A stretch of 64,000 nucleotides of DNA, taken from positions 9,435 to 73,434 of the forward strand of contig CALEPX010000087.1 in the NCBI GenBank assembly GCA_937911045.1, read 5' to 3'. A program made the translations under genes and the position numbers. This stretch comes from an uncultured Fretibacterium sp. (lineage in GTDB: Bacteria > Synergistota > Synergistia > Synergistales > Aminobacteriaceae). The notes under the pieces were generated by a model. It made no database searches. It had not been told where the DNA came from and worked only from the letters and a program-made list of their open reading frames with translations. Of this stretch, positions 55,043-63,576 are shown piece by piece (positions within the stretch are counted from its first letter, which is position 1; each line of letters begins with the position of its first letter).

Positions 55043-55078
55043 ACAACAAGTACAACCAATGCCGGTTGTACTCGTTGT
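55043..55078. terminator. Hairpin, possible terminator of the flavoprotein gene
   Basis: ACAAC-A-AGTACAACC and GGTTGTACT-C-GTTGT form a long stem with one mismatch around a six-base loop. On the minus strand it is followed by TTTTGAG, a weak tail, about 110 bases after the flavoprotein stop. Confidence 0.45.
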
Positions 55079-55185
55079 AATAATATAAAACAGACTTTGT
55101 TCCTGGAAACACGGAAAAAATCACTCTAAGAAACCGCGCGGGCAAAAATACACCTTGACAAATCCCATCTCATGTCGTTTTATAT

Positions 55186-55599
55186 TCAAAACGCAAAGCG
55201 TTCCTTAACACTGCCGTCTAAACTCAAAATCTCCGCCGACGCATCCTTCAGATAGAACATACCGATCTGCGGTTCTGCTTCGCCCTCAAAATCACCGCGA
55301 ACCTGAGGTTCTTTCTCCAGGTATTTTTTGATAATGACCGGGTCATTGTCTATGACTGCTGTTGCATCCAGCCGCATATATTCACCGTCACGCATTTGAT
55401 AGGCCAGTACTTCGATTTTGGGATCGTTTTCGATCTGCTGGTAAACATGCTTAGCATTACCGGTGGTGATGTAAAGTCTGTTGTCATGCAGCATTCTGGA
55501 ACTGAATGCCCGTCCTCGCGGTTGCCCCGCATCATTGGTCAGCAGAAAATAATACCCCGTTCTTTCCAGAAAAAAATACGCCTTTTCCACATTTGTCAT
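55186..55599 (-). CDS. Pyridoxamine 5'-phosphate oxidase-like flavoprotein
   Basis: A 137-residue split-barrel flavoprotein of the PNPOx-like family. ERTGYYFLLTNDAGQPRGRAF, LYITTGNAKHVYQQI and FEGEAEPQIGMFYLK match small FMN-binding members that often reduce or bind flavin, some linked to nitro-reduction or antibiotic resistance. Start ATG 55599 is nine bases from AGGAGG; the longer ORF lacks a site. Its promoter spacer contains a palindrome shared with the divergent MarR gene, so it is probably the regulator's target. Substrate unknown. Confidence 0.82.
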   Translation of the reverse strand: MTNVEKAYFFLERTGYYFLLTNDAGQPRGRAFSSRMLHDNRLYITTGNAKHVYQQIENDPKIEVLAYQMRDGEYMRLDATAVIDNDPVIIKKYLEKEPQVRGDFEGEAEPQIGMFYLKDASAEILSLDGSVKERFAF

Positions 55600-55639
55600 G
55601 ATATGATTCCTCCTCCCGAAAACAACAGCATCTCTATTC

Positions 55640-55651
55640 GTCGGTTCCGAC
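55640..55651. promoter_or_regulatory. MarR operator copy 1
   Basis: GTCGGTTCCGAC, a 12-base palindromic-type site in the leader of the flavoprotein gene, 40 bases upstream of its ATG. Confidence 0.6.
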
Positions 55652-55664
55652 AAATTGCATTTCC

Positions 55665-55693
55665 ATTATACTGTCGGGCCCGACAATAGTCAA
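55665..55693 (-). promoter_or_regulatory. Flavoprotein promoter with operator copy 2 in its spacer
   Basis: On the minus strand TTGACT and TATAAT (complements 55688-55693 and 55665-55670) are 17 bases apart. The spacer holds the perfect palindrome GTCGGGCCCGAC at 55673-55684. Confidence 0.75.
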
Positions 55694-55711
55694 GCGCTTT
55701 CTTTTGTGGTC

Positions 55712-55740
55712 TTGACACCTGTCGGCTCCGACCGTATAAT
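55712..55740 (+). promoter_or_regulatory. MarR promoter with operator copy 3 in its spacer
   Basis: TTGACA at 55712-55717 and TATAAT at 55735-55740 are perfect consensus elements with a 17-base spacer holding GTCGGCTCCGAC at 55721-55732. A half-site GTCGG recurs at about 55756. Confidence 0.8.
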
Positions 55741-55775
55741 TATTCCGTAATACGGTCGGAGGAGGCATAAACAAG

Positions 55776-56192
55776 ATGTATGTGGATCGGGCAAGTGTAC
55801 TGACCAGAATCACCGCGCTCTATGTGGATAAGCTCGCCAACCAGATATTTGCACCGTTTAATCTATCACTTGCACAGTACAAGATCCTCGGTTATCTGTA
55901 CCATCGGCCTGAGAAAACAGTCACGACAGCGGAGCTGGAAGAACATTTTCAGATGAGTCATTCCACCTCAGTCGGACTGCTGAACAATCTGGAAAAAGAC
56001 GGGTGGATCAGTCGGCTCAAGGGGAAAGGACGCAGCAAGGTGATCGAGGCCACAGAAAAGGCTCTGTCGGTAAAAGATGAGTTGGAGGCTGCTGGAATGG
56101 AGCTGGAAGCTGCTTTCACCGAGAAATTAAGCGCTGAGGAAGTACAGGAATATATCCGTCTGTCTCTAAAAATATTGGATATGGAACAATAA
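55776..56192 (+). CDS. MarR-family transcriptional regulator
   Basis: A 138-residue winged-helix regulator. Helices AQYKILGYLYH, then the recognition region TTAELEEHFQMSHSTSVGLLNNLEKDGWI and the wing RLKGKGRSKVIEAT are typical of MarR proteins. GGAGGAGG precedes the ATG. Its promoter and that of the divergent flavoprotein gene contain the same GTCGG-CCGAC palindrome between -35 and -10, so autorepression and repression of the flavoprotein gene are likely. Ligand unknown. Confidence 0.9.
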   Translation: MYVDRASVLTRITALYVDKLANQIFAPFNLSLAQYKILGYLYHRPEKTVTTAELEEHFQMSHSTSVGLLNNLEKDGWISRLKGKGRSKVIEATEKALSVKDELEAAGMELEAAFTEKLSAEEVQEYIRLSLKILDMEQ

Positions 56193-56195
56193 AAA

Positions 56196-56236
56196 AGCGG
56201 CGTCCCCCGGTTCTTGATCGGAGGACGCTGTTTTTA
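56196..56236 (+). terminator. Terminator between MarR and DUF6273 genes
   Basis: A GC-rich hairpin (GGCGTCC with GGACGCT, one G-U pair, extended by CG) is followed by five T. It is preceded by six A, so it may also end the convergent lipoprotein gene. Confidence 0.7.
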
Positions 56237-57082
56237 TCCGGATATGGCATCGGTCCTAACCCAGATTACCGGCCGGACACCGATGGAATTATCATCGATA
56301 TAGTGGGTTCGTGCGCCAAGATTGCCCCAGGAGGCCAGATGTTCCGGCACTGTCGCCGTCGGTCCGGGAGAGCGTAGCCACCATGCGCTGTCTCCGTCGG
56401 GATTCAAATAACAGCCTTGAGCGGCGGCAAACGGCGTAGGCTTCGTTTTGCGTTCCAGCTCAGTCGGCATGAGGCTGACCAGTTCCTGATAGCTCAGCAG
56501 CGTGACCCGATCCTGCGTGGCCTCGCCGGCTGGCGTATCATAGCGCGGGTTTTGTGGCTGCGTGACGTCAAAGATGGCAATGGCGGCCTGTTCCTCCGGC
56601 GTAAATGCCGTCTCAAAGAAATCCTGATCCAGCCAGCGACGCAGATCGCTTTCCGCCCAGGTAATGTCATCTCTCCCGGAAGTGACCCAGCCAAGGGAGG
56701 CAATGATCGGATCGGTAAGGAGCAGCGTATACCCGTCTTTTTCTGTCAGCACAATCCACTCGATCGGACTGAGTTCATTCCCGGCTGCGTCCTGATAGAA
56801 GCGGCCGAAGCTGACGGTGCGGCGCACGGTTTCATTCACCGCGTCATCTCCGACGATCCTGCCGTTACCATCCGCCACGGGAATATCCGCCGGAAGATCA
56901 ACGGCAATCACCGGATTAACGCCTTCTTCAGAAGGCGTTGGCACGCTCGCAGGTTCCGGGGTCGGTTCCTGACTTGGTTCTGCCGTGGGAACAGGCGTTG
57001 GCGCGGGTGCGGCGGTATGCCCGCATGCGGCAAGAAGCATTACCGCAATGAGCAGCAGGACGATAGCAGAGCTTGATTTCAT
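56234..57082 (-). CDS. DUF6273 domain lipoprotein
   Basis: A 282-residue secreted lipoprotein. The lipobox LLAAC is at residues 16-20, followed by a Pro/Thr/Glu linker to about residue 55. The rest matches DUF6273, common in Clostridia: VSFGRFYQDAAGNELSPIEWIVL, LRRWLDQDFFETAFTPEEQ and WWLRSPG, then a closing IGVRPVIWV. The domain is thought to be related to formylglycine-generating/lectin-like surface folds. Role unknown. Start ATG 57082 with AGGAGG. It is adjacent to the SDR gene in the same direction. Confidence 0.85.
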   Translation of the reverse strand: MKSSSAIVLLLIAVMLLAACGHTAAPAPTPVPTAEPSQEPTPEPASVPTPSEEGVNPVIAVDLPADIPVADGNGRIVGDDAVNETVRRTVSFGRFYQDAAGNELSPIEWIVLTEKDGYTLLLTDPIIASLGWVTSGRDDITWAESDLRRWLDQDFFETAFTPEEQAAIAIFDVTQPQNPRYDTPAGEATQDRVTLLSYQELVSLMPTELERKTKPTPFAAAQGCYLNPDGDSAWWLRSPGPTATVPEHLASWGNLGARTHYIDDNSIGVRPVIWVRTDAISG

Positions 57083-57095
57083 ATTTGCCTCCTGT

Positions 57096-57986
57096 TCAGA
57101 GAATAGTCAAACAGTCCGCGGAGATACCGCAGAGTTTGAGACTGTAGTTCCATACGTCTTCTTGATAATTTACGTTATAGGACAGCTCAGACGAGGCCTT
57201 CGGCCCGCGATCCCGGTCATAGTACAGACCGCTGCCATTGCCGAGCTCCTCAGCAGTCAGGAGCTTTGCCATCGTGACGCCGTTTTCCTCCGCAACACCA
57301 AGCTGATCCATATGACGAATCATCTCCAGATACTCTTCGGTAAACATTTCATGCGGCAGGAGACCCGTGGTAGGCATAAGACCGGGGTTGAAGGCGTTGA
57401 TCGTTTTATCCGATCCGGCCGCCCTGAGCTCTCTGTCCAGCTTATAAACAAAATACAGCATCAATAACTTGGAATAGGAATAACGGATGGGATCAGCCGC
57501 AAGTGCTTCATCCGGGTAGGCCAGCTTCTCCACTCCGATCCACGGCAGCGTTCCAAAGAGAGGAAAGTGCATGTCACTGCTGATCATCATAATACGGCCG
57601 GGCTTTGAAAGCATCGGCAGCAGGTTCAAAGTCAACAGGAAGTGCCCAAGATAATTGCTCTCAAAAACGACATCCATTCCATCCTTTGTACGGCCGGTCT
57701 GGCTTGATATTCCGGCATTGCAGAGAAGGACATCGATGGGGGTGCTGAGCTGCTTCATTTCTTGTGAGAAGCGATTCACCGATTCCAGGGAACTCAGATC
57801 CAGCTGGGCAGCACGGATATTTTGATTTCCGCTTGTCTGGATAATCTCACGGCAGGCATTCTCTGCCTTTTCAAGATTACGGCAAGCCAGAACAAGATGC
57901 GTATCCAAATTCGCTGCAAGATTGAGTGCCGTCTGAAATCCAAGGCCGGAGTTTCCACCGGTGATAACAATCGTTTTTTCAGACAT
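57096..57986 (-). CDS. Short-chain dehydrogenase/reductase
   Basis: A 296-residue SDR oxidoreductase similar to protochlorophyllide-reductase-like and retinol-dehydrogenase-like members. The cofactor motif TGGNSGLGFQTAL is at residues 9-21, LCNAGIS near 88, and the catalytic YxxxK is YSYSK near 171. It should oxidise or reduce an alcohol/ketone with NAD(P). ATG 57986 follows GGAGG. The gene's upstream region is cut by the insertion element at about 58,022. Substrate unknown. Confidence 0.88.
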   Translation of the reverse strand: MSEKTIVITGGNSGLGFQTALNLAANLDTHLVLACRNLEKAENACREIIQTSGNQNIRAAQLDLSSLESVNRFSQEMKQLSTPIDVLLCNAGISSQTGRTKDGMDVVFESNYLGHFLLTLNLLPMLSKPGRIMMISSDMHFPLFGTLPWIGVEKLAYPDEALAADPIRYSYSKLLMLYFVYKLDRELRAAGSDKTINAFNPGLMPTTGLLPHEMFTEEYLEMIRHMDQLGVAEENGVTMAKLLTAEELGNGSGLYYDRDRGPKASSELSYNVNYQEDVWNYSLKLCGISADCLTIL

Positions 57987-58128
57987 AAGAAATACCTCCC
58001 TTATACATAAAATGTTCTCTCGGAATCTCTGAAGCCCCTTGAATAGGGAGTTTTCAGAGGTTCCTTTTTTCTATCTCCTCGCAAGTTTTTCGGAAAAATT
58101 CGAAAAAAATGCAAAAAAGTACTTGACA

Positions 58129-58210
58129 CGCCCGCACTTTCGTGCGGGCGACTTCGTCGCCCAATTAAAAGAGGTGTCCCCGCGCCTGATTCTAATTGGG
58201 AGGTCGAAGT
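58129..58210 (+). promoter_or_regulatory. Alternative hairpins in the transposase leader
   Basis: Three competing stems can form before the transposase ATG. A: 58129-58137 with 58142-58150 (nine perfect pairs). B: 58146-58152 with 58156-58162 (seven perfect pairs), sharing bases with A. C: 58151-58156 with 58205-58210 and 58160-58167 with 58193-58200, which would put the GGGAGG ribosome-binding site (58198-58203) into a stem and internal loop. TTGACA lies just upstream at 58123-58128. Confidence 0.55.
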
Positions 58211-58212
58211 TT

Positions 58213-58470
58213 ATGAAACCCGCAATCATCCCTCATGCTGACCATAAGCGCATTCTACGCTCTCGTCTGGATGAATATTTTCCAGATAAAAGCATCATTC
58301 CAAAGGAGATTGCTCCTATCTACCGTAAATTTCGTGACCTTGATCTATCTGCGGTAGATCGTATTATGCAGCCGCACTATTCAAATGTCGGGCCTGTACC
58401 ATGGTCTCCTTCCATTTTATTGCGCGCACTGCTTGTAATGATTGTCTATAAGACCACCACTATTTCCAAA
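58213..58470 (+). pseudogene. IS1182-like transposase, 5' part (86 codons)
   Basis: N-terminal part of the outer transposase, beginning MKPAIIPHADHKRI and ending in the duplicated target TTTCCAAA (codon 86). GGGAGG lies nine bases before the ATG. It has the DUF772-like N-terminal pattern FRDLDLSAVDRIMQP and WSPSILLRALLVMIVY. It continues in the same frame at 59,588 once the inner IS and one target copy are removed. Confidence 0.85.
58463..58470. repeat. Target-site duplication (left)
   Basis: TTTCCAAA directly flanks the left end of the inner element and is repeated at 59,580-59,587. Eight-base duplications are usual for IS1595-family elements. Confidence 0.9.
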
Positions 58471-59579
58471 AAATCCCCATTTGCACACGGGTGATAAAAT
58501 CAGGCTTTTTTGCTGAAAACATCCCTATATCTTAAGGATTTTGGATTTTGAAAAGCCATTTTTATGATTTGCTCAACTTTTTCGAGAGGTTCAGTCGGAG
58601 GATTCATAACAAATGTAAACAGGTTGAGATACCCAGATAATTCAATTCTATCGAATCCAGAGTGCGCATTCAGGAACTTCTTGAGTAAGTCGTGGATATT
58701 GTTTACCGGGTCGAGCGGATTATCTTTGTCCTTGAGACCTTTCAAGCTTTTCGATGGATATTCAATACTGGTCAGATTTAAGGCCTTAACAAGCTTTTTG
58801 TGGGTAGATTCTTGGTCATGTATTAAGGTTGAACCTGGCTTTATATGCTTGACGAATGTGTTGTAACTCTTCTTCTGAGAAGGTTTACCATACCCCTCCA
58901 CGAAGCAAATAGTCTGATCCTTGTTTGTTGCTACCCCTATGCAGATTTGATTTCTTGACAAACCTCGCAGCAGATTGCCATTCTCATCAGTGTCTCTGTC
59001 ATGCATGATGACAGAGTAGTAGGTCTCATCAAGCCAGACCTTCCCATCAAGGATAATGTCTTTTTGGTAGTCTTCAAGTGTCAAAAACAGCTTTTCAAGC
59101 CAGTATTTCGATGTTGTAAATGCATTTTTGTTGTTCCATGAACCCGCATTGATACTGACATATTGGAATATGTTTCGGCAATACTCAATCCATTCGCTGA
59201 TCGGTATCTTGCGAGAGTCGAAGATTGTACCTGTCGTGGGCTTGAAGCGCTTCCCGCACGTCAAACAGACATAGCGCTGAATGCCAATACTGTCCTTTCC
59301 GTTCTGGACATATGAATCCGAAGCACAATATGGGCAAGCATGCGGTGGGTGCGCATTGATCATATTTGCTTCATCGGCCTCTGACAGTTTTGGGTGCTTT
59401 CTCTCATAGATGTCTTTGTACTTGTCGTGCAAGAACTGTTGTGTTTCATCCATAGGTGTGTTATCCCACGGCGTTACTCGCCTGGATTTTCCATAAGTGC
59501 CATGTGCCACGCGGGACACCTCCCGGCAAAAGATGAACAATTATAGCATGTTCATCACCCGTGTGCAAATGGGGATTTT
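58471..59579 (-). mobile_element. IS1595-like insertion sequence inside the outer transposase
   Basis: A 1.1 kb element with inverted terminal repeats of about 25 bases (58,471-58,495 and 59,555-59,579), starting aaatccccatttgc and identical except for one extra base at the right end. It holds one transposase on the minus strand. Exact flanking duplication and frame restoration on excision show a clean, probably recent insertion. Confidence 0.9.
58500..59510 (-). CDS. IS1595-like transposase (ISXO2-type)
   Basis: Cut-and-paste transposase of about 336 residues. An N-terminal zinc ribbon (CPYCASDSYVQ and CLTCGKRF, near residues 55-85) recognises the ends, and a DDE-type catalytic core follows (WLDETYYSV, TLIHDQESTHKKLV, PVNNIHDLLKKF). 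The ORF reaches TTG 59540; I take GTG 59510 because GGGAGG lies eight bases before it, with ATG 59453 as an alternative. Intact, so the element may still move. Confidence 0.82.
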   Translation of the reverse strand: MAHGTYGKSRRVTPWDNTPMDETQQFLHDKYKDIYERKHPKLSEADEANMINAHPPHACPYCASDSYVQNGKDSIGIQRYVCLTCGKRFKPTTGTIFDSRKIPISEWIEYCRNIFQYVSINAGSWNNKNAFTTSKYWLEKLFLTLEDYQKDIILDGKVWLDETYYSVIMHDRDTDENGNLLRGLSRNQICIGVATNKDQTICFVEGYGKPSQKKSYNTFVKHIKPGSTLIHDQESTHKKLVKALNLTSIEYPSKSLKGLKDKDNPLDPVNNIHDLLKKFLNAHSGFDRIELSGYLNLFTFVMNPPTEPLEKVEQIIKMAFQNPKSLRYRDVFSKKA

Positions 59580-59587
59580 TTTCCAAA
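59580..59587. repeat. Target-site duplication (right)
   Basis: Second copy of TTTCCAAA, flanking the right end of the IS1595-like element. Confidence 0.9.
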
Positions 59588-60775
59588 TGGGTCACTGACT
59601 TGCGGGTCGCTCCCATTCTGGCTATTATTTGTGGGTTCGATCCGAAGCATACTCCCGGGATAGGAACTTTCTATGACTTCATGTCCCGCCTTTGGGATCT
59701 TCCTACTGATAACTACAGTCAGCATGTAAAGCCGCCTCAGCAGAAAAAACTTAAAAAGCCAAAGAAGAAAGGCCAAAAAGCGGATTCCATTGAGTCCGAA
59801 ACCGTCGCCGATCTGATTGAACGTTTATCCAAGGCTTCTTTCCGAATTGATGCCGAGGCATACGCTACGCTGTATAAAATCTTTCGTTCTTGCTTTCTGG
59901 ATCAGTCCATTTCCTGCGGTCTCGTCAAGCCAGAAAAACTCCGTATTTCCGGTGACGGTACCCCGGTTGTTACGTCTGCTCGCTTTCGCTCGCATCATAC
60001 ATGCGACTGCTGGAAAAACGGCATTTTTGACTGTTCCTGTAATCGCTACTTCCCTCAGCCTGATTGCAATGTCGGCTGGGATTCTTCCCGTGATGCCTGG
60101 TACTTCGGATACGATATGTATCTTCTTACCGATACCGAACACGACTTGCCCTTGTTTCCTCTCCTTCACCAAGCGTCAAAGCATGACTCTCATGGCTTTT
60201 GTGAGACATTCTTCCGTCATATTGCATTCTCTCCAGATCTGAAGCCCAAACAACTCCTTCTGGATTCTGCGCACGATTCAATGGCTATGTATCATCTTTG
60301 CCAGCGTGAGCATATTCAGCCCTTTATTGACCTTAACCTCGGCAACTCCAAGAAGGGTGATGACTACCATGGCGTTACCCTTGGTCCAGATGGTATTCCC
60401 ATTTGCTCTGCTGGCCTCAAAATGAAATCTCACGGTAATGATCTACAGAGGCAATACGCAAAGTTTATCTGTCCCAAAATGTCCAAAGGCACTTGCACCT
60501 GTGAGTCTCCTTGCTCTTCCGCCAAATATGGCAGAACTTGTTCTATTCCTATGGAGAGCAATATCCGTCTCTACAATTCTCCCTCTCGGGAGAGTGTTGA
60601 CTGGAAGACAACCTACAATTCCAGAACCTCTTCTGAGCGTTGCAACAAGCGAATCAAGAATGATTACCTTCTGGAAGATGCAAAGCACAAGTCTACCAAG
60701 CTTTGGTACATTCGTGTCTACCTCATTATGATGGTTCTGCATCTGGATGCCTGGGATAATATAGCTGATACCTGA
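59588..60775 (+). pseudogene. IS1182-like transposase, 3' part
   Basis: The remaining 395 codons of the outer transposase, starting WVTDLRVAPILAIICGFDP in frame with codon 86 of the 5' part; together 481 residues, the normal size. The DDE regions are visible as ISGDGTPV, LLLDSAHDSMAMY and a C-terminal SERCNKRIKNDYLLEDA. A basic Lys/Pro linker lies near 59,735-59,790. Broken only by the inner insertion; no other stop or frameshift is seen. Confidence 0.85.
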
Positions 60776-60906
60776 CCTTTTTAACTGAATCTCGCTTTTT
60801 TGGCACAGTCTACCCTGTGTTCCTTTGTCATACTCTTTTTGCCTGCACATCTCCTGTAGAGCCCATTTTCGACTACCCGTTCGCTCTCGGAGAGGCTTAT
60901 GCACTC

Positions 60907-61617
60907 TTATTCAGTGAGTTCCCGAATGGACATGTGATAATGATCAAATACCAGATCAACCAACAGGGACGTCCGGTCCGCAATCACCATCTTCATAAAC
61001 AATCCCCAAACCATGAGAATGGCACCGGAAGCCACCCTCCGGGCATTCCATAGTTTGAGATTCTCAATATCGTTCATCTGCCGCAACAAATTTTTGGAAC
61101 GCTCAATCGGACCGGCAACCAGCTGAGGAAAGAATGATACAAACAAGGCATATCTGATAAAGTCTTTTTCCACCGGTGTATCTTCTCGATAAACATCTAT
61201 GATATAGCCCAGTGCCTGAAACGTATAAAAGGAAATGCCTACCGGCAGGAAATGATTAAATTGATGCGGAGCCACTGTTATGTGAAATAATCCAAGAAAT
61301 GAACAGATTGTCTCGATTGCAAAATCCCAATATTTAAACAGGCCCAGAATGCCAAGATTAATAACAATACAGGTAACCAGCGTAAATTTTTTCTTTGCTA
61401 CTGTAAGTTTGGGAGATGAGCTTCCGACAATCAAGCCGCAGAGATATGTTATGACGGTAGATCCTCCGATCAGCACAGCGTATTTGGCATTCCAACTCAT
61501 ATAGAAATAATAACTGGCGATTAACAACCAGTATTTCCTGATTTTTGCCGGAATAACAAAGTATATGACGACGACAACCGGAAAGAAAATCATAAATTTA
61601 AGCGAATTAAACTGCAT
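60907..61617 (-). pseudogene. MBOAT-family O-acyltransferase, C-terminally truncated by the IS
   Basis: N-terminal half of a membrane-bound O-acyltransferase (DltB/AlgI type) that transfers acyl or alanyl groups to extracellular polymers. About 231 residues remain, with several spans, KYWLLIASYYFYMSW, GISFYTFQALGYIIDVY and SFFPQLVAGPIERS being typical. At about residue 228 it runs into IS sequence (SIRELTE then stop), before the RWHI-type catalytic histidine region. The missing half is not on the other side of the element. GGAGGG precedes ATG 61617. Confidence 0.85.
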
Positions 61618-61814
61618 ATTTTAGTCGATCCCTCCAAATTGAATGCTTTTTGGAGATACCTATCTACCCTTAATGATTTTGAGTAATGATAATGTACCCA
61701 TTCTAACACAGGTTCTGGAAGAAATGAAGATGGAATAGAGAGAAATTTTCTCATTAACAGGGCAAACATTCCTGCTTTACAATGACCTTATAGTCTTCGA
61801 AGAGAAAACATGTC

Positions 61815-61843
61815 TTGACAAACCGGATAGAACCGTGAATAAT
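61815..61843 (+). promoter_or_regulatory. Distal promoter candidate upstream of the DUF5662 gene
   Basis: TTGACA at 61815-61820 and AATAAT at 61838-61843 have a 17-base spacer. The rest of the 305-base gap 61,618-61,922 shows no gene. Confidence 0.45.
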
Positions 61844-61871
61844 GAAACCACGGCTACACCAAACAATCCTG

Positions 61872-61900
61872 TTGCCTCCGGCGGAAAAGTGTTGTAAAAT
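61872..61900 (+). promoter_or_regulatory. Proximal promoter of the DUF5662 gene
   Basis: TTGCCT at 61872-61877 and TAAAAT at 61895-61900 have a 17-base spacer, 22 bases before the start codon. Confidence 0.5.
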
Positions 61901-61922
61901 AGCATCGAGAGAGGGTGGAAGC

Positions 61923-62468
61923 ATGGGTCGCCCCGGTTCCCATTTCAAAACAATTACCGAGCATCGGCACCTGGTCTGCCGGTACTGCTTCCGGCTCGGG
62001 CTGATCCGGCAGGGGTTGGAGCATGATCTGAGCAAATATTCCATTACGGAATTCTGGCGGGGCGCCCGGTATTACCAGGGGAATCGCAGTCCGAATGATG
62101 CAGAGCGGAAAGAGACGGGTATTTCTCTTTCCTGGCTGCATCATAAAGGCCGCAACAAACACCATCTGGAATACTGGATCGATTACGACCTGACTCCGGA
62201 TGCGCCTTTTAGTATGGCAGGCTGCAGGATGCCGATCCGGTATGTAGCAGAGATGTTCTGTGACCGCCTGGCCGCCTGCCGGGTCTATTTAAAGGAGGCA
62301 TACACCGACGCCGCGGCATATGATTATTTTATGCGGGGCAGATCCCATTTACTGATCCATCCGGCCACCGGAGCCGAGATCGAAAAAATGCTGCGGGTTC
62401 TGAAGGAGGAAGGGGAAGACGCAGCGTTTGCGTATGTGCGCCGGCGGCTGGCAGAGCAGAAACACTGA
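61923..62468 (+). CDS. DUF5662 family protein
   Basis: A 181-residue cytoplasmic protein of DUF5662, common in Clostridia. Features are HRHLVCRYCFRLGLIRQGLEHDLSKYS, a WLHHKGRNKHHLEYW motif with clustered histidines, and MPIRYVAEMFCDRLAACRVYL. The histidine and aspartate cluster suggests a metal site, possibly an HD-like fold, but no activity is known. The start is ATG 61923, behind GAGGGTGG, not the ORF start at 61,842. Followed by the metal-binding protein gene. Confidence 0.85.
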   Translation: MGRPGSHFKTITEHRHLVCRYCFRLGLIRQGLEHDLSKYSITEFWRGARYYQGNRSPNDAERKETGISLSWLHHKGRNKHHLEYWIDYDLTPDAPFSMAGCRMPIRYVAEMFCDRLAACRVYLKEAYTDAAAYDYFMRGRSHLLIHPATGAEIEKMLRVLKEEGEDAAFAYVRRRLAEQKH

Positions 62469-62570
62469 GGGAACTGTGTTTCATTTTCTTTCAAGTCCAA
62501 ATGGAACAAGCTATAGTACGTATATTGGAAACATGGAAAAGGATCCTGGTTTACATGGAGTATGTCTGTT

Positions 62571-63554
62571 ATGAAAAAAAGGCTTTCTTTGATCGTTAAA
62601 ATCGCCTCTGTGATCTTACTGCTGCAGCTTTGTATGATTCCTGCATTTGCTGCCGGGACAGAGGAACAGGCTGGAAGTGATCCGATCCATATCGTCTGCA
62701 CCATTTTTCCGGAATACGACTGGGTGCGCAGCATTGTCGGCGATTCAGAACAGACAGAAGTAACACTGCTGTTGGATCAGGGAGTCGACCTTCACAGTTT
62801 TCAGCCGACAGCACAGGATATCATGAAGATCGCGGGCTGCGATGTGTTTATCTATGTCGGCGGGCAGTCCGATGCATGGGTCGAGGATGCGTTGAAGGAA
62901 GCGGTCAATGAAGAGATGATCGTGATAGATTTAATGGATGTCCTTGGAGACCAGGTCAAGGAAGAGAAAATCGTCGAAGGCATGGAAGCGGAAGAAGAGG
63001 ATGGCGAAGAAGGCCCGGAGTATGATGAACATATCTGGCTTTCCCTCAAGGATGCAGCGACGTGTGTAAATGCCATTGCCGAAGCGCTTGCGGCGGCAGA
63101 TGAAGAAAATGCAGACACCTACCTTGCCAATGCCGATACTTACACACAGGAGATTAGCGCACTGGATGCATCTTACCAGGAAGCAATCGCGAATGCTGAT
63201 AAAAAAACGATCCTGTTCGGGGACCGTTTTCCGTTCCGCTATATGGCAGATGACTATGGCCTGAGCTATTATGCCGCGTTTGCAGGCTGTGAAGCCGAAA
63301 CGGAAGCCAGCTTTGAAACCGTCATCTTCCTGGCAGACAAAGTTGATGAATTGCAGCTGGATACCATTTTGACCATTGAAGGATCGGATCAGAAGATCGC
63401 AGAGACCATCAATGAGAATACAAAAGATAAAAACAATCAGATCCTGACAATGAATTCCATGCAGGGAACGACATCGAACGACGTGGCAGACGGAGCGACC
63501 TATCTGTCCATTATGTCAGACAATCTGAACGTATTAAAAGAAGCATTGCAGTAA
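62571..63554 (+). CDS. Zinc/manganese ABC transporter substrate-binding protein
   Basis: A secreted class A-I (ZnuA/TroA) binding protein of about 327 residues. The signal peptide ends near AFAAGTEE. Metal ligands are expected at the His of DLHSFQPTAQD (near 73) and of DEHIWLSLKDA (near 150); the third family position reads GDRFPFRYMADDYGL, a form seen in Clostridial proteins that lacks the usual third His. An acidic insertion (MEAEEEDGEEG) precedes the second ligand. Start ATG 62571 has GGAG ten bases upstream; ATG 62562 is too close to it. The ATPase gene follows. Confidence 0.88.
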   Translation: MKKRLSLIVKIASVILLLQLCMIPAFAAGTEEQAGSDPIHIVCTIFPEYDWVRSIVGDSEQTEVTLLLDQGVDLHSFQPTAQDIMKIAGCDVFIYVGGQSDAWVEDALKEAVNEEMIVIDLMDVLGDQVKEEKIVEGMEAEEEDGEEGPEYDEHIWLSLKDAATCVNAIAEALAAADEENADTYLANADTYTQEISALDASYQEAIANADKKTILFGDRFPFRYMADDYGLSYYAAFAGCEAETEASFETVIFLADKVDELQLDTILTIEGSDQKIAETINENTKDKNNQILTMNSMQGTTSNDVADGATYLSIMSDNLNVLKEALQ

Positions 63555-63576
63555 TCAGGAAAAGTGAGAGAATAAA

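Larger units (their letters stand above)
58022..60922 (+). mobile_element. IS1182-like insertion sequence interrupted by a second IS
   Basis: The element carries a single transposase gene (58,213-60,775 minus the inner insertion) and would be about 1.8 kb without it. The left end GGAATCTCTGAAG and the right end, inverted GGAACTCACTGAAT, are imperfect inverted repeats; boundaries are approximate. On the right the element runs directly into a truncated MBOAT gene whose missing part is not found on the left. Family assignment rests on the transposase layout. Confidence 0.7.

Noticed and set aside
56417..57076. A 219-codon ORF antisense to the DUF6273 lipoprotein
   Set aside because: The opposite strand has a lipobox and a known domain; the ORF reflects codon bias of that gene.
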